From: Paracoccus tibetensis
GTDB taxonomy: Bacteria; Pseudomonadota; Alphaproteobacteria; Rhodobacterales; Rhodobacteraceae
Length of the DNA stretch: 64,000 bases
Direction: 5' to 3'
NCBI RefSeq assembly: GCF_900102505.1
Contig: NZ_FMVT01000004.1
Location: 248,001-312,000, forward strand
Shown here: in pieces, positions 44,485-53,300 of the stretch
Layout of the letters: every line of letters begins with the position of its first letter
Position numbering within the stretch: the first letter of the stretch is position 1
The notes under the pieces: model-generated
Databases searched by the model: none
What the model was told of the DNA's origin: nothing
The model's input: only the letters and a program-made list of their open reading frames with translations
Position numbers and translations under genes: made by a program

Positions 44485-45792
44485 ATGCTGACGAAATGGA
44501 ACTGGCTCATGGCCCGGCTTGGGCGCCAGCTGTGGTTCCGGGCCACGCTGATGGGGCTTCTGGGCATCGCCACCGCGGCGGCGGGCACCATGGCGGACCG
44601 CTTCCTGCCCGACAGCTGGGCGCTCGAGATGGGCTCGGATGCGGTGGACAACATCCTGACGATCCTCGCCTCCTCGATGCTGGCGGTGACGACCTTTTCG
44701 CTGACGACGCTGACGAGCGCGCTTGGCGATGCCACCTCGAATGCCAGCCCGCGGGCGACGCGGCTGCTGATGCAGGACGGTGTCACGCAGAACGTCCTGT
44801 CGACCTTCGTCGGCGCCTTCCTCTTCAGCATCGTCGGCATCGTCGTCCTGCAGGCGCAGGCCTATGGTGAGCGCGGGCGCGCGGTGCTGTTCTTCGTGAC
44901 CATCCTCGTGCTGGCGCTGGTCGTCGTGTCGCTGCTGCGATGGATCGACCACCTGATCAAGCTGGGGCGGGTCGGCGAGACGGCGCAGCGCGTGCAGACC
45001 ATCGCCCGCAGCACGCTGAAGGCTCGCAAGGAGGCGCCGGGCCTTGGCGGTAAGCTGCGCCCGCCCGGACAGCCCATGCCGACGCTGGCCCGGCGCGTGG
45101 CTGCGACCGGCATCGGCTACATCATCCATATCGACATGCAGCTGATCGAGAAGGCCGCGGCCGAGCGCGACCTGCGCGTGGACCTGGCGACGCTGCCCGG
45201 CAGCTATGTCCATCCCGGCGCGACGCTGGCCTATGTCAGCGGCGCGACGGACGAGGCGCTGGAGGACTGCATCCGCGCGGCCTGCGCCATCTCGGTCAGC
45301 CGCGACTACGATCAGGACCCGCGCTTCGGCATCCTTGTCCTGTCCGAAATCGGCTCGCGCGCCCTCTCGCCCGGCATCAACGACCCCGGCACCGCCATCG
45401 ACATGATCGCCCGGATCACCGAGCTGCTGGCCTTCTGGGCCGAGGGCGAGGTCGAGCAGGCGGACGTCCGCTATCCCCATGTCCATGTCCCGATGCTGAA
45501 CAGCGCCGATCTTCTGGAGGACGGCTTCGCGGCGATCGCGCGGGACGGGGCCGGCGTCATCGAGGTGCAGATGCGGCTTCAGAAGGCGCTCGGAGCGCTC
45601 ATGGGAATGGGCGATGACAGCTTCCGCAGCGCCGCGCGTACGCAATCCCGGCTGGCCTTCGCGCGGGCCGAGAAGGCGCTGACGCTGCCCGAGGAGGTGG
45701 AGCGTCTGGCCGCGCTTCTTCCCCCGCGCGACGCTGATGACCTGCAGGGCAAGGCGGATAACGCGGAACCCCAGGCCGTGGATGACCGTTGA
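44485..45792 (+). CDS. DUF2254 membrane protein
   Basis: A 435-residue inner-membrane protein of the DUF2254 family. Four helices occupy residues about 18-38, 55-78, 108-128 and 132-152, followed by a large soluble part. The conserved blocks are SMLAVTTFSLTTLTSALGDAT, ASPRATRLLMQDGVTQNVL, GYIIHIDMQLIEKAA and GSRALSPGINDPGTA (the most conserved stretch of the family). The function is unknown. It starts 7 bases after an AAGGGGA ribosome-binding site and lies 34 bases upstream of the csbD-like gene, so the two are likely co-transcribed. Confidence 0.85.
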   Translation: MLTKWNWLMARLGRQLWFRATLMGLLGIATAAAGTMADRFLPDSWALEMGSDAVDNILTILASSMLAVTTFSLTTLTSALGDATSNASPRATRLLMQDGVTQNVLSTFVGAFLFSIVGIVVLQAQAYGERGRAVLFFVTILVLALVVVSLLRWIDHLIKLGRVGETAQRVQTIARSTLKARKEAPGLGGKLRPPGQPMPTLARRVAATGIGYIIHIDMQLIEKAAAERDLRVDLATLPGSYVHPGATLAYVSGATDEALEDCIRAACAISVSRDYDQDPRFGILVLSEIGSRALSPGINDPGTAIDMIARITELLAFWAEGEVEQADVRYPHVHVPMLNSADLLEDGFAAIARDGAGVIEVQMRLQKALGALMGMGDDSFRSAARTQSRLAFARAEKALTLPEEVERLAALLPPRDADDLQGKADNAEPQAVDDR

Positions 45793-45826
45793 CTTGCAAC
45801 AGAAACGAAACCGACAGGAGTTCAAA

Positions 45827-46009
45827 ATGGGTGAGATGACCGACAAGGCGAAGGCTGCGGGCAACAAGGCCATGGGCAGCGTGAAAGACGGTATCGGCGA
45901 TATGACGGACAACAAGGACCTGCAGGCCGAGGGCAAGGCGCAGAAGGCCAAGGGCTCGGCGCAGGACGTGTCCGGCACCGTCAAGGGCAAGCTCGGCAAC
46001 GACATCTGA
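45827..46009 (+). CDS. CsbD-family stress protein
   Basis: A 60-residue CsbD-like protein made of Lys, Ala, Gly and Asp with the repeat pattern DKAKAAGNKAMGSVKDGIGDM and EGKAQKAKGSAQDVSG. CsbD-family members are abundant under general stress (sigma-B in Bacillus, EcfG-type response in alphaproteobacteria) and are unstructured; the biochemical role is unknown. ACAGGAG precedes the ATG. A strong terminator follows 19 bases on. Confidence 0.88.
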   Translation: MGEMTDKAKAAGNKAMGSVKDGIGDMTDNKDLQAEGKAQKAKGSAQDVSGTVKGKLGNDI

Positions 46010-46027
46010 TTGCCTCGAGCTTCGCAG

Positions 46028-46060
46028 GAAGGCCCCGCTTCGGCGGGGCCTTCTTCGTTT
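46028..46060. terminator. Terminator between csbD-like gene and ABC transporter operon
   Basis: Arms AAGGCCCCGC and GCGGGGCCTT with the stable TTCG loop, followed by CTTCGTTT on the plus strand. It lies 19 bases after the csbD-like stop and 17 bases beyond the stop of the minus-strand transporter gene, so it serves both. Confidence 0.85.
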
Positions 46061-46076
46061 GCAAGCCATGCTTCCC

Positions 46077-47072
46077 TCAGATGCGCCCTTCCTCGACCGC
46101 ATGGCAGGCGGCGGCCTGCACGCCGCGGCGGGTGAGGCCGGGGATCTCGATCCGGCAGCGCTCGTTCGCGAAGGGGCAGCGGGGATGGAACGGGCAGCCC
46201 GGCGGCGGGTCGATCGGGGACGGGATCTCGCCCTCGACCTTCTTGCGGCGGCGGCCGGTCATCTCGATGTCCGGCACCGCGTCCAGCAGCATCCGCGTGT
46301 AGGGGTGCTGCGGGGTCGCGAACAGCGCCTCGGCCTCGCCCACCTCGGCCAGGCGGCCGAGGTAGAGGACGCCGATCTCGTCCGCCATGTGCCGCACGAC
46401 CTGAAGGTTGTGCGAGATGAAGACATAGGTCAGGCCGAACTCGTCCTGCAGGTCGCGCATCAGGTTCAGGATTTGCGCCTGCACCGAGACGTCCAGCGCG
46501 CTGGTCGGCTCGTCGCAGACGATGAACTCGGGATTGGCCGCCAAGGCGCGCGCGATAGCGATGCGCTGGCGTTGCCCGCCCGAGAACTGGTGCGGGAACT
46601 TGATCCCGTCCTCGGGCGAAAGGCCGACCAGCGTCAGCAGCTCGCCCACGCGGATGCGGCGGGCGCGGTCGTTCATCGTCTTCTCGAAGACGCGCAGCGG
46701 CTCGGCGATGATGTCCACGACGCGCCAGCGCGGGTTGAGGCTGGCTAGCGGATCCTGGAAGATCATCTGGAACCTGCGGCGCAGGCGGCGCGCCTCGGCC
46801 CCGCGCAGTCCGCGGGCCAGCGAGGTGCCGTCGAAGACGATCTCGCCCTCGGTCGGCTCCAGAAGGCCCACGATCAGCCGGGCGATGGTAGACTTGCCCG
46901 AGCCGCTTTCGCCGACCAGCGCAAAGGTCTTGCCCTTGGCGACGGTGAAGCTGACATCCTTCACCGCGTTCACATAGACCTTGTCCTTGCCCTCGATCTT
47001 GCGGTTGAGCCAAGGGGCCGAGACGTCGAAGCGTCGCGACAGGTGGCGGACGTCCAGAAGGGTGTCGCTCAT
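46077..47072 (-). CDS. ABC transporter ATP-binding protein (OppF/DppF type)
   Basis: A 331-residue ATPase of a peptide/nickel-type importer. Walker A GESGSGKST near residue 47, the signature FSGGQRQR near 155, Walker B FIVCDEPTSALD near 176, and the C-terminal oligopeptide-transporter extension with cysteine-rich PGCPFHPRCPFANERC, which in this family binds an Fe-S cluster. It is the last gene of the transporter operon, 2 bases after its partner ATPase. The start is the ATG at 47072 (MSDTLLDVRHLS). Confidence 0.92.
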   Translation of the reverse strand: MSDTLLDVRHLSRRFDVSAPWLNRKIEGKDKVYVNAVKDVSFTVAKGKTFALVGESGSGKSTIARLIVGLLEPTEGEIVFDGTSLARGLRGAEARRLRRRFQMIFQDPLASLNPRWRVVDIIAEPLRVFEKTMNDRARRIRVGELLTLVGLSPEDGIKFPHQFSGGQRQRIAIARALAANPEFIVCDEPTSALDVSVQAQILNLMRDLQDEFGLTYVFISHNLQVVRHMADEIGVLYLGRLAEVGEAEALFATPQHPYTRMLLDAVPDIEMTGRRRKKVEGEIPSPIDPPPGCPFHPRCPFANERCRIEIPGLTRRGVQAAACHAVEEGRI

Positions 47073-47074
47073 GC

Positions 47075-48049
47075 TTAGGTGACCTCCGGGTAGAGCCAGC
47101 AGGCGGCGCGGCGGCCGGGTTCGATCTCGGACGCGGCAGGGCGGTGGATGCGGCACTTGTCGAAGACCTTGGGGCAGCGCGGGTTGAAGGCGCAGCCCTG
47201 CGGGATCGCGTTGAGGCGCGGCATCGAGCCGGGGATGTGCACCAGCCGGTCGAGGTTCTCGCCCAGCTTCGGGATCGCGCCCATCAGCCCCTGCGAATAG
47301 GGATGCTTGGCGTCCTTGATGACGGACGCCACCGGCCCCAGCTCGGCCAGCCGCCCGGCATACATCACCGCGACGCGGTCGGCCGTCTCGGCGATGACTC
47401 CCATGTCATGCGTGACCAGCATGATGGCGGCGCCCCGCTCGGCGCAGATCTCCTTCATCACGTCGATGATCTGCGCCTGAACCGAGACGTCCAGCGCGGT
47501 CGTCGGCTCGTCCGCGATCACCACCTCGGGGTCGGCACAGAGCGCCAGCGCGATCACCACGCGCTGCCGCATCCCGCCCGAGAACTGGTGCGGGTAGTCG
47601 TCGATCCGCCGCGCGGCATCGGGAATGCCGACATCGTCCAGTAGCTTCACGGCGCGCTTGCGGGCGTCGCTTTCGGACAGCGGCAAATGCGTGCGGATCG
47701 TCTCGATCAGCTGGCGCGAGATGCGGTAGAGCGGGTTCAGCGAGGTCAGCGGGTCCTGGAAGATCATGCCAATCCGCCGGCCGCGGATCTTGCGCATCTC
47801 GTCGGGAGCGAGGTTGTCGATGCGCTTCTCGCCCAGCCAGATCTCGCCCCGGGCGATGCGGCCCGGCGGGTCGATCAGGCCGATGATGGCGGCGCCGGTC
47901 ATCGATTTGCCGGCGCCGCTTTCGCCGACCACGCCCAGCACCTCGCCGGGCATGATGTCGAAGGTGATGTCCTCAACGGCGGTCAGCAGGCCGCGCCGGG
48001 TCGGAAACTCGACCGTGAGGCCGCGAACGGAAAGAACGGGTTTGCTCAT
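47075..48049 (-). CDS. ABC transporter ATP-binding protein (OppD/DppD type)
   Basis: A 324-residue ATPase that pairs with the OppF-type protein. Walker A GESGAGKS near residue 39, signature FSGGMRQR near 155, Walker [13 protein letters not shown] near 176, and the C-terminal extension with [14 protein letters not shown], the Fe-S motif again. The family is shared by importers of peptides, nickel, opines, cyclic peptides and some amino-acid derivatives, so the substrate is not shown by the ATPases. Gaps to neighbours are 2 and 4 bases. Confidence 0.92.
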   Translation of the reverse strand: MSKPVLSVRGLTVEFPTRRGLLTAVEDITFDIMPGEVLGVVGESGAGKSMTGAAIIGLIDPPGRIARGEIWLGEKRIDNLAPDEMRKIRGRRIGMIFQDPLTSLNPLYRISRQLIETIRTHLPLSESDARKRAVKLLDDVGIPDAARRIDDYPHQFSGGMRQRVVIALALCADPEVVIADEPTTALDVSVQAQIIDVMKEICAERGAAIMLVTHDMGVIAETADRVAVMYAGRLAELGPVASVIKDAKHPYSQGLMGAIPKLGENLDRLVHIPGSMPRLNAIPQGCAFNPRCPKVFDKCRIHRPAASEIEPGRRAACWLYPEVT

Positions 48050-48053
48050 GTCC

Positions 48054-49031
48054 TCACCGCAGCTTGGGGTTCAGCGCGTCACGCAGCCAGTCGCCCAGCA
48101 GGTTCACCGACAGGGCCAGCAGGATCAGCGTCAGCGCCGGGAAGAGCAGGATCCACCACTCGCCCGAGAAGAGGAACTGCTGCCCGATGCGGATCAGCGT
48201 GCCGAGCGAGGGCTGCGTCGGCGGGACGCCTACGCCGAGGAAGGACAGCGTCGCCTCCTCGATGATCGCGAGCGCGAGGCCGATGGTGCCGATGACCAGC
48301 ACCGGCCCGAGGACGTTCGGCAGGACGTGGCGCAGTAGGATCAGGAAGGGATGCACCCCCATGATCCGGGCGGCCGAGACGTAGTCCTTCTGCCGCTCGA
48401 CCATCGTCGCGCCGCGCACGGTCCGGGCAAATTGCGCCCAGTTCGACAGGCCGATGGCGATGATCAGGACCCAGATCGCCATGCTCTCCTGCTGGTTCGG
48501 CGGGATCAGGCCGCGGGCGATCCCGAAGATCAGCAGCGCGATCAGGATGCCGGGGAAGGACAGCTGGATGTCGGCGATGCGCATGATGATCCCGTCGATC
48601 ATCCCGCCATTGTAGCCCGCCACCAGCCCAAGCGAGACGCCGAGCGTGATCGCGAAGGCCGTCGCCATCGCGCCCACGAACAGGCTGATGCGGCTGCCAT
48701 ACATGATCGAGGACAGCACGTCCCTGCCCTGGTTGTCTGTCCCGAGAAGGTAGGTGTTCCCTGTGAACTGGTTCTCGGTCATCGGCGGGGTGAAGCCGTC
48801 CATCAGGTTGAGGCTGGCAGGGTTGAACGGGTTGTAGGGCGCGATCCACGGGGCGAGGATCGCCATCAGGATCAGCGACAGCGCGACGACTGTCGCGACG
48901 ATGGTGACGGGCGAGCGGCGCCAAGAGTAGAAAATGTCGCTGTCGAGCGCCGCCTTGATCCTGCCTTGCGGCTTCGGCGGCACGATGGGCGCGGGGGCCG
49001 GTGCGGCTTGGCCTTCGGTTGGGTGTGTCAT
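48054..49031 (-). CDS. ABC transporter permease (DppC/OppC type)
   Basis: A 325-residue permease. A cytoplasmic Pro-rich N-terminus (about 30 residues) is followed by the first helix (VTIVATVVALSLILMAIL) and, after a large outer loop, five more helices. The EAA loop for docking the ATPases reads DYVSAARIMGVHPFLILLRHVLPN. Together with the DppB-type permease 3 bases upstream it makes the pore. Sequence and length are typical. Confidence 0.92.
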   Translation of the reverse strand: MTHPTEGQAAPAPAPIVPPKPQGRIKAALDSDIFYSWRRSPVTIVATVVALSLILMAILAPWIAPYNPFNPASLNLMDGFTPPMTENQFTGNTYLLGTDNQGRDVLSSIMYGSRISLFVGAMATAFAITLGVSLGLVAGYNGGMIDGIIMRIADIQLSFPGILIALLIFGIARGLIPPNQQESMAIWVLIIAIGLSNWAQFARTVRGATMVERQKDYVSAARIMGVHPFLILLRHVLPNVLGPVLVIGTIGLALAIIEEATLSFLGVGVPPTQPSLGTLIRIGQQFLFSGEWWILLFPALTLILLALSVNLLGDWLRDALNPKLR

Positions 49032-49034
49032 GGG

Positions 49035-50015
49035 TTACTTCCCGCTTCCGGCATCGACGCGCAGGCGCGGGTCGACGACGTAGTAAAGAATATCGACGAT
49101 CAGGTTGATCAGCACGAAGACCAGCGCGATGAACATCAGGTACGCGGCCATCACGGGCACATCGACCACCTGGACCGAGACGATGAACAGCGAGCCGACG
49201 CCCGGCCACTGGAAGACGGTCTCCGTCACGATGGCGAAGGCGATGACCGAGCCGAGCTGCAGGCCGGTGATGGTGATGACCGGGACCAGCGTGTTCTTCA
49301 GCGCGTGGCCGAAATGGATCGCCCGCTGCGACAACCCGCGGGCGCGGGCGAAGCGGATGTATTCGGTGCGCAGCACCTCCAGCATCTCGGCGCGCACGAG
49401 GCGCATGATCAGCGTCAGCTGGAACAGCGACAGCGTGATCGCGGGCAGGACCAGCGAGCGCAGGCCGCTTTCCGTCAGAAGCCCGGTGCGCCAGGCGCCG
49501 ATCTGCACCGTCTCGCCGCGCCCGAAGGAGGGGAACCAGCCCAGCTCGACCGCGAAGATGTAGATGAGGCCGATCCCGATCAGGAAGGTCGGCAGCGACA
49601 CCCCGATCAGCGAGACGGCCATCACGAAGCCGGTCAGGAAGCTCTTGGGCTTCAACGCGGTGAAGACGCCGAGCGTCAGCCCGAAAACCATCGCGATGGT
49701 GGCCGAGGCGAAGGCCAGCTCAAGCGTCGCGGGCAGGCGCGACAGGATCAGCTCGGTCACCGGCTGCTGGAGGCGGTAGGAGATGCCGAACTCGCCCTGC
49801 ATCGCGTTGCCGATGAAGCGCAGGAATTGCCAGATGACCGGGTCGTTGAGGCCCAGCCTGTCGCGCATGATCGCCTGATCCTCCAGCCGCGTCTCGACGC
49901 CGACCATGCTGGCGATGGGATCGCCGACATAGCGGAAGACGACGAAGGCGATCAGCGCCACGAACAGCATGACCAGCACCGATTGCGCCAGCCTGCGGAT
50001 GATGAAGGCCAGCAT
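49035..50015 (-). CDS. ABC transporter permease (DppB/OppB type)
   Basis: A 326-residue permease with six helices. The N-terminal helix AQSVLVMLFVALIAFVVFRY is followed by the usual periplasmic loop of about 75 residues, then the EAA loop EYIRFARARGLSQRAIHFGHALKN for ATPase contact. Its start lies 76 bases downstream of the solute-binding-protein stop; a strong hairpin stands in that gap and may let the binding protein mRNA be more abundant. Confidence 0.92.
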   Translation of the reverse strand: MLAFIIRRLAQSVLVMLFVALIAFVVFRYVGDPIASMVGVETRLEDQAIMRDRLGLNDPVIWQFLRFIGNAMQGEFGISYRLQQPVTELILSRLPATLELAFASATIAMVFGLTLGVFTALKPKSFLTGFVMAVSLIGVSLPTFLIGIGLIYIFAVELGWFPSFGRGETVQIGAWRTGLLTESGLRSLVLPAITLSLFQLTLIMRLVRAEMLEVLRTEYIRFARARGLSQRAIHFGHALKNTLVPVITITGLQLGSVIAFAIVTETVFQWPGVGSLFIVSVQVVDVPVMAAYLMFIALVFVLINLIVDILYYVVDPRLRVDAGSGK

Positions 50016-50042
50016 GGGCCATATCCTCTCGAAATAGGGAAA

Positions 50043-50073
50043 CGCCGCGCTTGGGAAGCACCCAAGCGCGGCG
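50043..50073 (-). terminator. Intercistronic hairpin after the binding-protein gene
   Basis: Perfect 13-base arms CGCCGCGCTTGGG and CCCAAGCGCGGCG with a five-base loop lie between the binding protein and the first permease. No T-run follows on the minus strand, so it is more likely an mRNA 3'-end stabiliser or partial terminator than a full stop. Confidence 0.6.
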
Positions 50074-50091
50074 GTCCGTCAGGTCGCGCGA

Positions 50092-51675
50092 TCAGTCGGC
50101 GAAGGTCAGCGAGGTCAGCAGCGGCTGGTTCTCGGGGTGGACCGGCAGCGTGATGTCGTCGCGCATCGCATAGGCCAGCACCTGGTTGTGGATCGGCAGC
50201 AGCACGCGCTCTTCCTTCACGGTCTGCCAGATCTCGGCCACGGTGGCGTCGCGGACTTCCATGTCGGTCTCGGTGCCGAGCGACTGGATCTTCGCGTCCA
50301 GCTCGGGGTTCGAGTAGAGCCCGCCGTTATAGGCGCCGTAGCTGCCTTCCTTCGTGTGCACGAGGTCGTTGAAGACATAGGCCGAGTCGAAGGTCGGAAC
50401 GCCCCAGCCCAGCAGGTAGAAGTCGGTCTGATTGTTGGTGACCAGCGGCGAGTGCTGCGCGACCGGGCGCGAGGCCAGCGTCACGTTAATCCCGATCCGG
50501 CCCAGCATGCCGACGACCGCCTGGCTGATCGCCTCGTCGTTGACGTAGCGGTTGTTCGGCGTGTCCAGCGTGACGGTGAAGCCGTTCTCGTAGCCGGCCT
50601 CGTTCATCAGCTCCTGCGCGCGCTCCAGATCCACGGCGGGATAGGCGTTCAGCTCCTCGGTCCAGCCGGCGACGAAGGGCGGGTTGGCGACGCCCGTCGG
50701 CAGCGCCTGACCGCGCATCACGACCTGCGCGATGGCGTCGCGGTCCACGGCCAGCTCCATCGCCTCGCGCACGCGCGGGTCGTTGAAAGGGTTCGCGTCG
50801 GTGACGTTGGACGAGGCCAGCGGCTCTTCCCCGAAGCGGTAGCCGAAATAGATCACGCGGTTCTCGGGGCCGGTCTCGATCTTGACACCCTGCGTCGCCT
50901 GCAGCCGCTCGATGTCCTGGACGGGCACGTCCTGCACCAGGTCCACCTCGCCCGACAAGAGCGCCGCGATGCGGGTCGCGTTGTCGGCGATGGGCAGGTA
51001 GATGATCTCGGTCACCGCCGGGGTATCCTCGGCCCAGTGGTTCTCGTTCAGCGTCAGGACCGAGCGGACGTCGACCTCGCGCGATTGCAGGATGTAGGGG
51101 CCGGTGCCGTTGGTGTTGCGGACGGCGTAGTTGTCCTCGCCCGCGGCATAGTCCTGCACCTCGACCACGTCATTGGCCTCGGACCAGTCCTTGTCCATGA
51201 TGAAGGTGTTGGTCAGGTTGTTGGGATAGAGCGGCGACGGGCCGGTCATCTGCACCTCGACCGTGTAGTCGTCCACCGCGCGCACCTCGGCCACCTCGAC
51301 ATGCAGCTGGCGCATGTTAGAGGCTTCGGAGCGGGCGCGGTCCAGCGAGAAGACAACGTCCTCGGCCGTGAACTCGGCGCCGTCGTGGAAGGTCACGCCC
51401 TCGCGCAGGCGGAACACCCAGACCGTCGGATCGTCCTCCTTCAGCTCCCACTCGGTCGCGAGGCGCGGCTGCAGCGTGCCCTCCTCGTCGCGGTCCACCA
51501 GCGTCTCGTAGATATGGTGCGCGAAGTTGTGCGTCACGCCCTGGTTCTGGGAATGGGGGTCAAGCGTCAGCGCGTCCGAGGCGCGGGCCCATCGGATCGT
51601 CTCGGCCGAGGCGGTGCCGGCGATCATCGTCGTGGACAGCAGCGCAAGGCCGAGGCGCGTCATCACCTTCTTCAT
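50092..51675 (-). CDS. ABC transporter substrate-binding protein (family 5)
   Basis: A 527-residue periplasmic binding protein of the SBP_bac_5 family (peptide/nickel type). A Sec signal peptide spans residues 1-24 (KK at the start, cut likely after GTASA). The mature part has the WVFRLREGVTFHDGAEFTAEDVVFS family block near residue 75. Family members bind oligopeptides, dipeptides, heme, nickel or opine-like compounds, and specificity is not readable. AGGGAGAG precedes the ATG at 51675. It follows the DUF1989 gene by 168 bases; operon membership is probable but not certain. Confidence 0.9.
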   Translation of the reverse strand: MKKVMTRLGLALLSTTMIAGTASAETIRWARASDALTLDPHSQNQGVTHNFAHHIYETLVDRDEEGTLQPRLATEWELKEDDPTVWVFRLREGVTFHDGAEFTAEDVVFSLDRARSEASNMRQLHVEVAEVRAVDDYTVEVQMTGPSPLYPNNLTNTFIMDKDWSEANDVVEVQDYAAGEDNYAVRNTNGTGPYILQSREVDVRSVLTLNENHWAEDTPAVTEIIYLPIADNATRIAALLSGEVDLVQDVPVQDIERLQATQGVKIETGPENRVIYFGYRFGEEPLASSNVTDANPFNDPRVREAMELAVDRDAIAQVVMRGQALPTGVANPPFVAGWTEELNAYPAVDLERAQELMNEAGYENGFTVTLDTPNNRYVNDEAISQAVVGMLGRIGINVTLASRPVAQHSPLVTNNQTDFYLLGWGVPTFDSAYVFNDLVHTKEGSYGAYNGGLYSNPELDAKIQSLGTETDMEVRDATVAEIWQTVKEERVLLPIHNQVLAYAMRDDITLPVHPENQPLLTSLTFAD

Positions 51676-51843
51676 CTCTCTCTCCCTGATCATTGAAGCA
51701 GGCCGCCTCGAGGGCAGCCACTTCCACCAGAAGACCCGCTGATGCCCGCCGTTGCAAGTGGCGCGCAGCGGTTCGAGACGTGGCGTCACAACGCCGCCCC
51801 CGCCGCGCGCCATCGGGCGCGGATCAGGGCAGCGTTGGCGGCG

Positions 51844-52446
51844 CTACTCCTGCGGGTGTTGCCCGCCGTCGATGCTGTAGTGGATGGGCTTGAAGCTGCC
51901 GCCGTTCGAGGCATAGGCCGAGCAGGCCGTCAGGCCGATGATCAGGTCCATCTCGGCCCGCAGCCGCAGGTGATCGCCCGGCTTGCTGACCGGCGGATCG
52001 ACCCGCAGCTTGCCGTCCGCCGCGACGGGGACGTTCATGAAGACGTTGAACGCGCAGGGTATCATGTCGGGCTCGACACCGAAGGGCGCCAGCGCCTCGG
52101 CGAGATTGCCGAAGCAGCCGCGATGGACCGGCTGGTCGGGGTAGAAGTGGCGGAAGGTCGCCTCGCTGCAGGGCGTCAGCAGGAAGTCGTGCCGCCCTAC
52201 GCTGTCCTCGACGATCGTCAGCATCACCCGCGAGCGGTTGGACCAGAGCCGCGCGCCCGTCGTCAGGGCGATCGTCTCCTCGTAATCAAAGGTCCGCCCG
52301 TTCGAGATCACCTCGCGCACGTCCTCGGCGCTGTAGGCCAGAAGGTCCGAGACCTGCATCCCCTCGGGGTCGATGACCGTCAGCACCTGCCCCCGCGCCA
52401 GGCGGAAGGCCGCGCCGCTGCGGGGCGGGATTTCAGTGACGGGCAT
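51844..52446 (-). CDS. DUF1989 (urea carboxylase-associated) family protein
   Basis: A 200-residue protein of the DUF1989 family. Metal-ligand candidates are in LTPCSEATFRHFYP (Cys93 region), HRGCFGNLAEAL and GLTACSAYASNGG. CgdA and CgdB, which deiminate carboxyguanidine in bacterial guanidine breakdown, belong to this family, as do the urea carboxylase-associated proteins; none of the partner enzymes (guanidine or urea carboxylase) lies in this window. The gene overlaps the YqcI/YcgG-type gene by 14 bases, so the two are translated together. An action on a guanidino or ureido compound is likely on family grounds; the reaction is unknown. Confidence 0.82.
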   Translation of the reverse strand: MPVTEIPPRSGAAFRLARGQVLTVIDPEGMQVSDLLAYSAEDVREVISNGRTFDYEETIALTTGARLWSNRSRVMLTIVEDSVGRHDFLLTPCSEATFRHFYPDQPVHRGCFGNLAEALAPFGVEPDMIPCAFNVFMNVPVAADGKLRVDPPVSKPGDHLRLRAEMDLIIGLTACSAYASNGGSFKPIHYSIDGGQHPQE

Positions 52447-53125
52447 CGTCGGCCCTCGGGTCGTGGAAGGGGCAGCGCCAGCTGTCGTCGACCAGGCGGC
52501 CGCTGTACTGGCGCGCCTCGCTGGTCTCGCCGTGGCGCGCGAGCATCGGGTTGATGCTGCCCGCCAGCGCCTCGTCGCGGCTGAGGATCTTCTCGCGCAT
52601 CCGCTCGTAGACCCCCTCCTCGCGCAGACGCTCGAACTGGTCGTGCAGGTTGAAGACGAGGGTCGGCCGCGGCATCCGCCGTGCCGGGCGCGAGGCCGCC
52701 GGGTGAAGGCCCACGACGAAGAACGCCGCCCCGCCGAAACTCAGCGAGAAGTGCGGGTCCTCGGGATCAAGGCTGACGCTGCTGTCATAGGGCTGCCGCC
52801 GGCGGTCGTCGATCTCGGCCAGGGATTGCAGGCGCCCCCACATGGCGGTCTCGAACTGCTCCTCGTCCAGGTCGTCCGGCCCGGCGAAGACAACGGCCAG
52901 GCTGCGCAGGCCGGACGGATCTTGCTGATAGTCGCGAACCCAGGCGATCAGCTCGGTATGGATGTGCACGTCGTCCACCGCCATCCGAAGCGAGCGGCAG
53001 ACCACCGTCTTCAGCGTCCCCCGCGCCATCGCGGACTTCGCCCCGAGGCAGGGAAAGTCCTTGTCCGCAATCGCCGCCATCAGCTCGTCGCTGGCCTGCT
53101 GCGCCGTGTCGTCGTCGATCTGCAT
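52433..53125 (-). CDS. YqcI/YcgG-family protein, GntA-like heme N-hydroxylase
   Basis: A 230-residue protein of the YqcI/YcgG family. The blocks DKDFPCLGAKSAMARG at residue 23, LSFGGAAFFVVGLHPAASRPARR near 140 and the C-terminal SWRCPFHDP with the conserved CPF motif are hallmarks. In cyanobacteria GntA of this family is a heme-dependent enzyme that N-hydroxylates a cyclic guanidine in guanitoxin synthesis. No other gnt gene is here, so guanitoxin itself is not suggested. I use the ATG at 53125; an upstream TTG at 53158 is possible. It is the first gene of the set with DUF1989 and the ABC transporter, and is divergent from the MHYT kinase. Confidence 0.8.
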   Translation of the reverse strand: MQIDDDTAQQASDELMAAIADKDFPCLGAKSAMARGTLKTVVCRSLRMAVDDVHIHTELIAWVRDYQQDPSGLRSLAVVFAGPDDLDEEQFETAMWGRLQSLAEIDDRRRQPYDSSVSLDPEDPHFSLSFGGAAFFVVGLHPAASRPARRMPRPTLVFNLHDQFERLREEGVYERMREKILSRDEALAGSINPMLARHGETSEARQYSGRLVDDSWRCPFHDPRADDARH

Positions 53126-53300
53126 TGTCTTGACCCACTGCCATCTTGCTCCGCACAACCGCTCGCCGGATGCTGCAGTTCCTTAAATGTTCGTCAGCTG
53201 CGCGCACCGGCCGCAGGCCGGAAGGTGCCGTGGCGAAACTTCTCCCTCTTTTCAGATTGCTGATATAACAGGCGCAAGAGTGTCCACCGCAGGAGCGCGA
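53126..53300. promoter_or_regulatory. Divergent promoter region, N-hydroxylase-like gene / MHYT kinase
   Basis: A 175-base gap with the promoters of both units. Upstream of the kinase a -10-like GATATAAC stands near 53263-53270. A GC hairpin (CACCGGCCGCAGGCCGG) lies around 53206-53222. I saw no guanidine riboswitch pattern and no clear operator. Confidence 0.4.

Noticed and set aside
46077..53125. Guanitoxin biosynthesis cluster
   Set aside because: Only a GntA-family protein is present; the genes for enduracididine formation, methylation and phosphorylation (gntB, gntC, gntF, gntI types) are absent.
53126..53300. Guanidine riboswitch upstream of the N-hydroxylase-like gene
   Set aside because: I looked for the paired ACGR-loop hairpins and the ykkC-type core and saw neither; only a simple GC hairpin is there.
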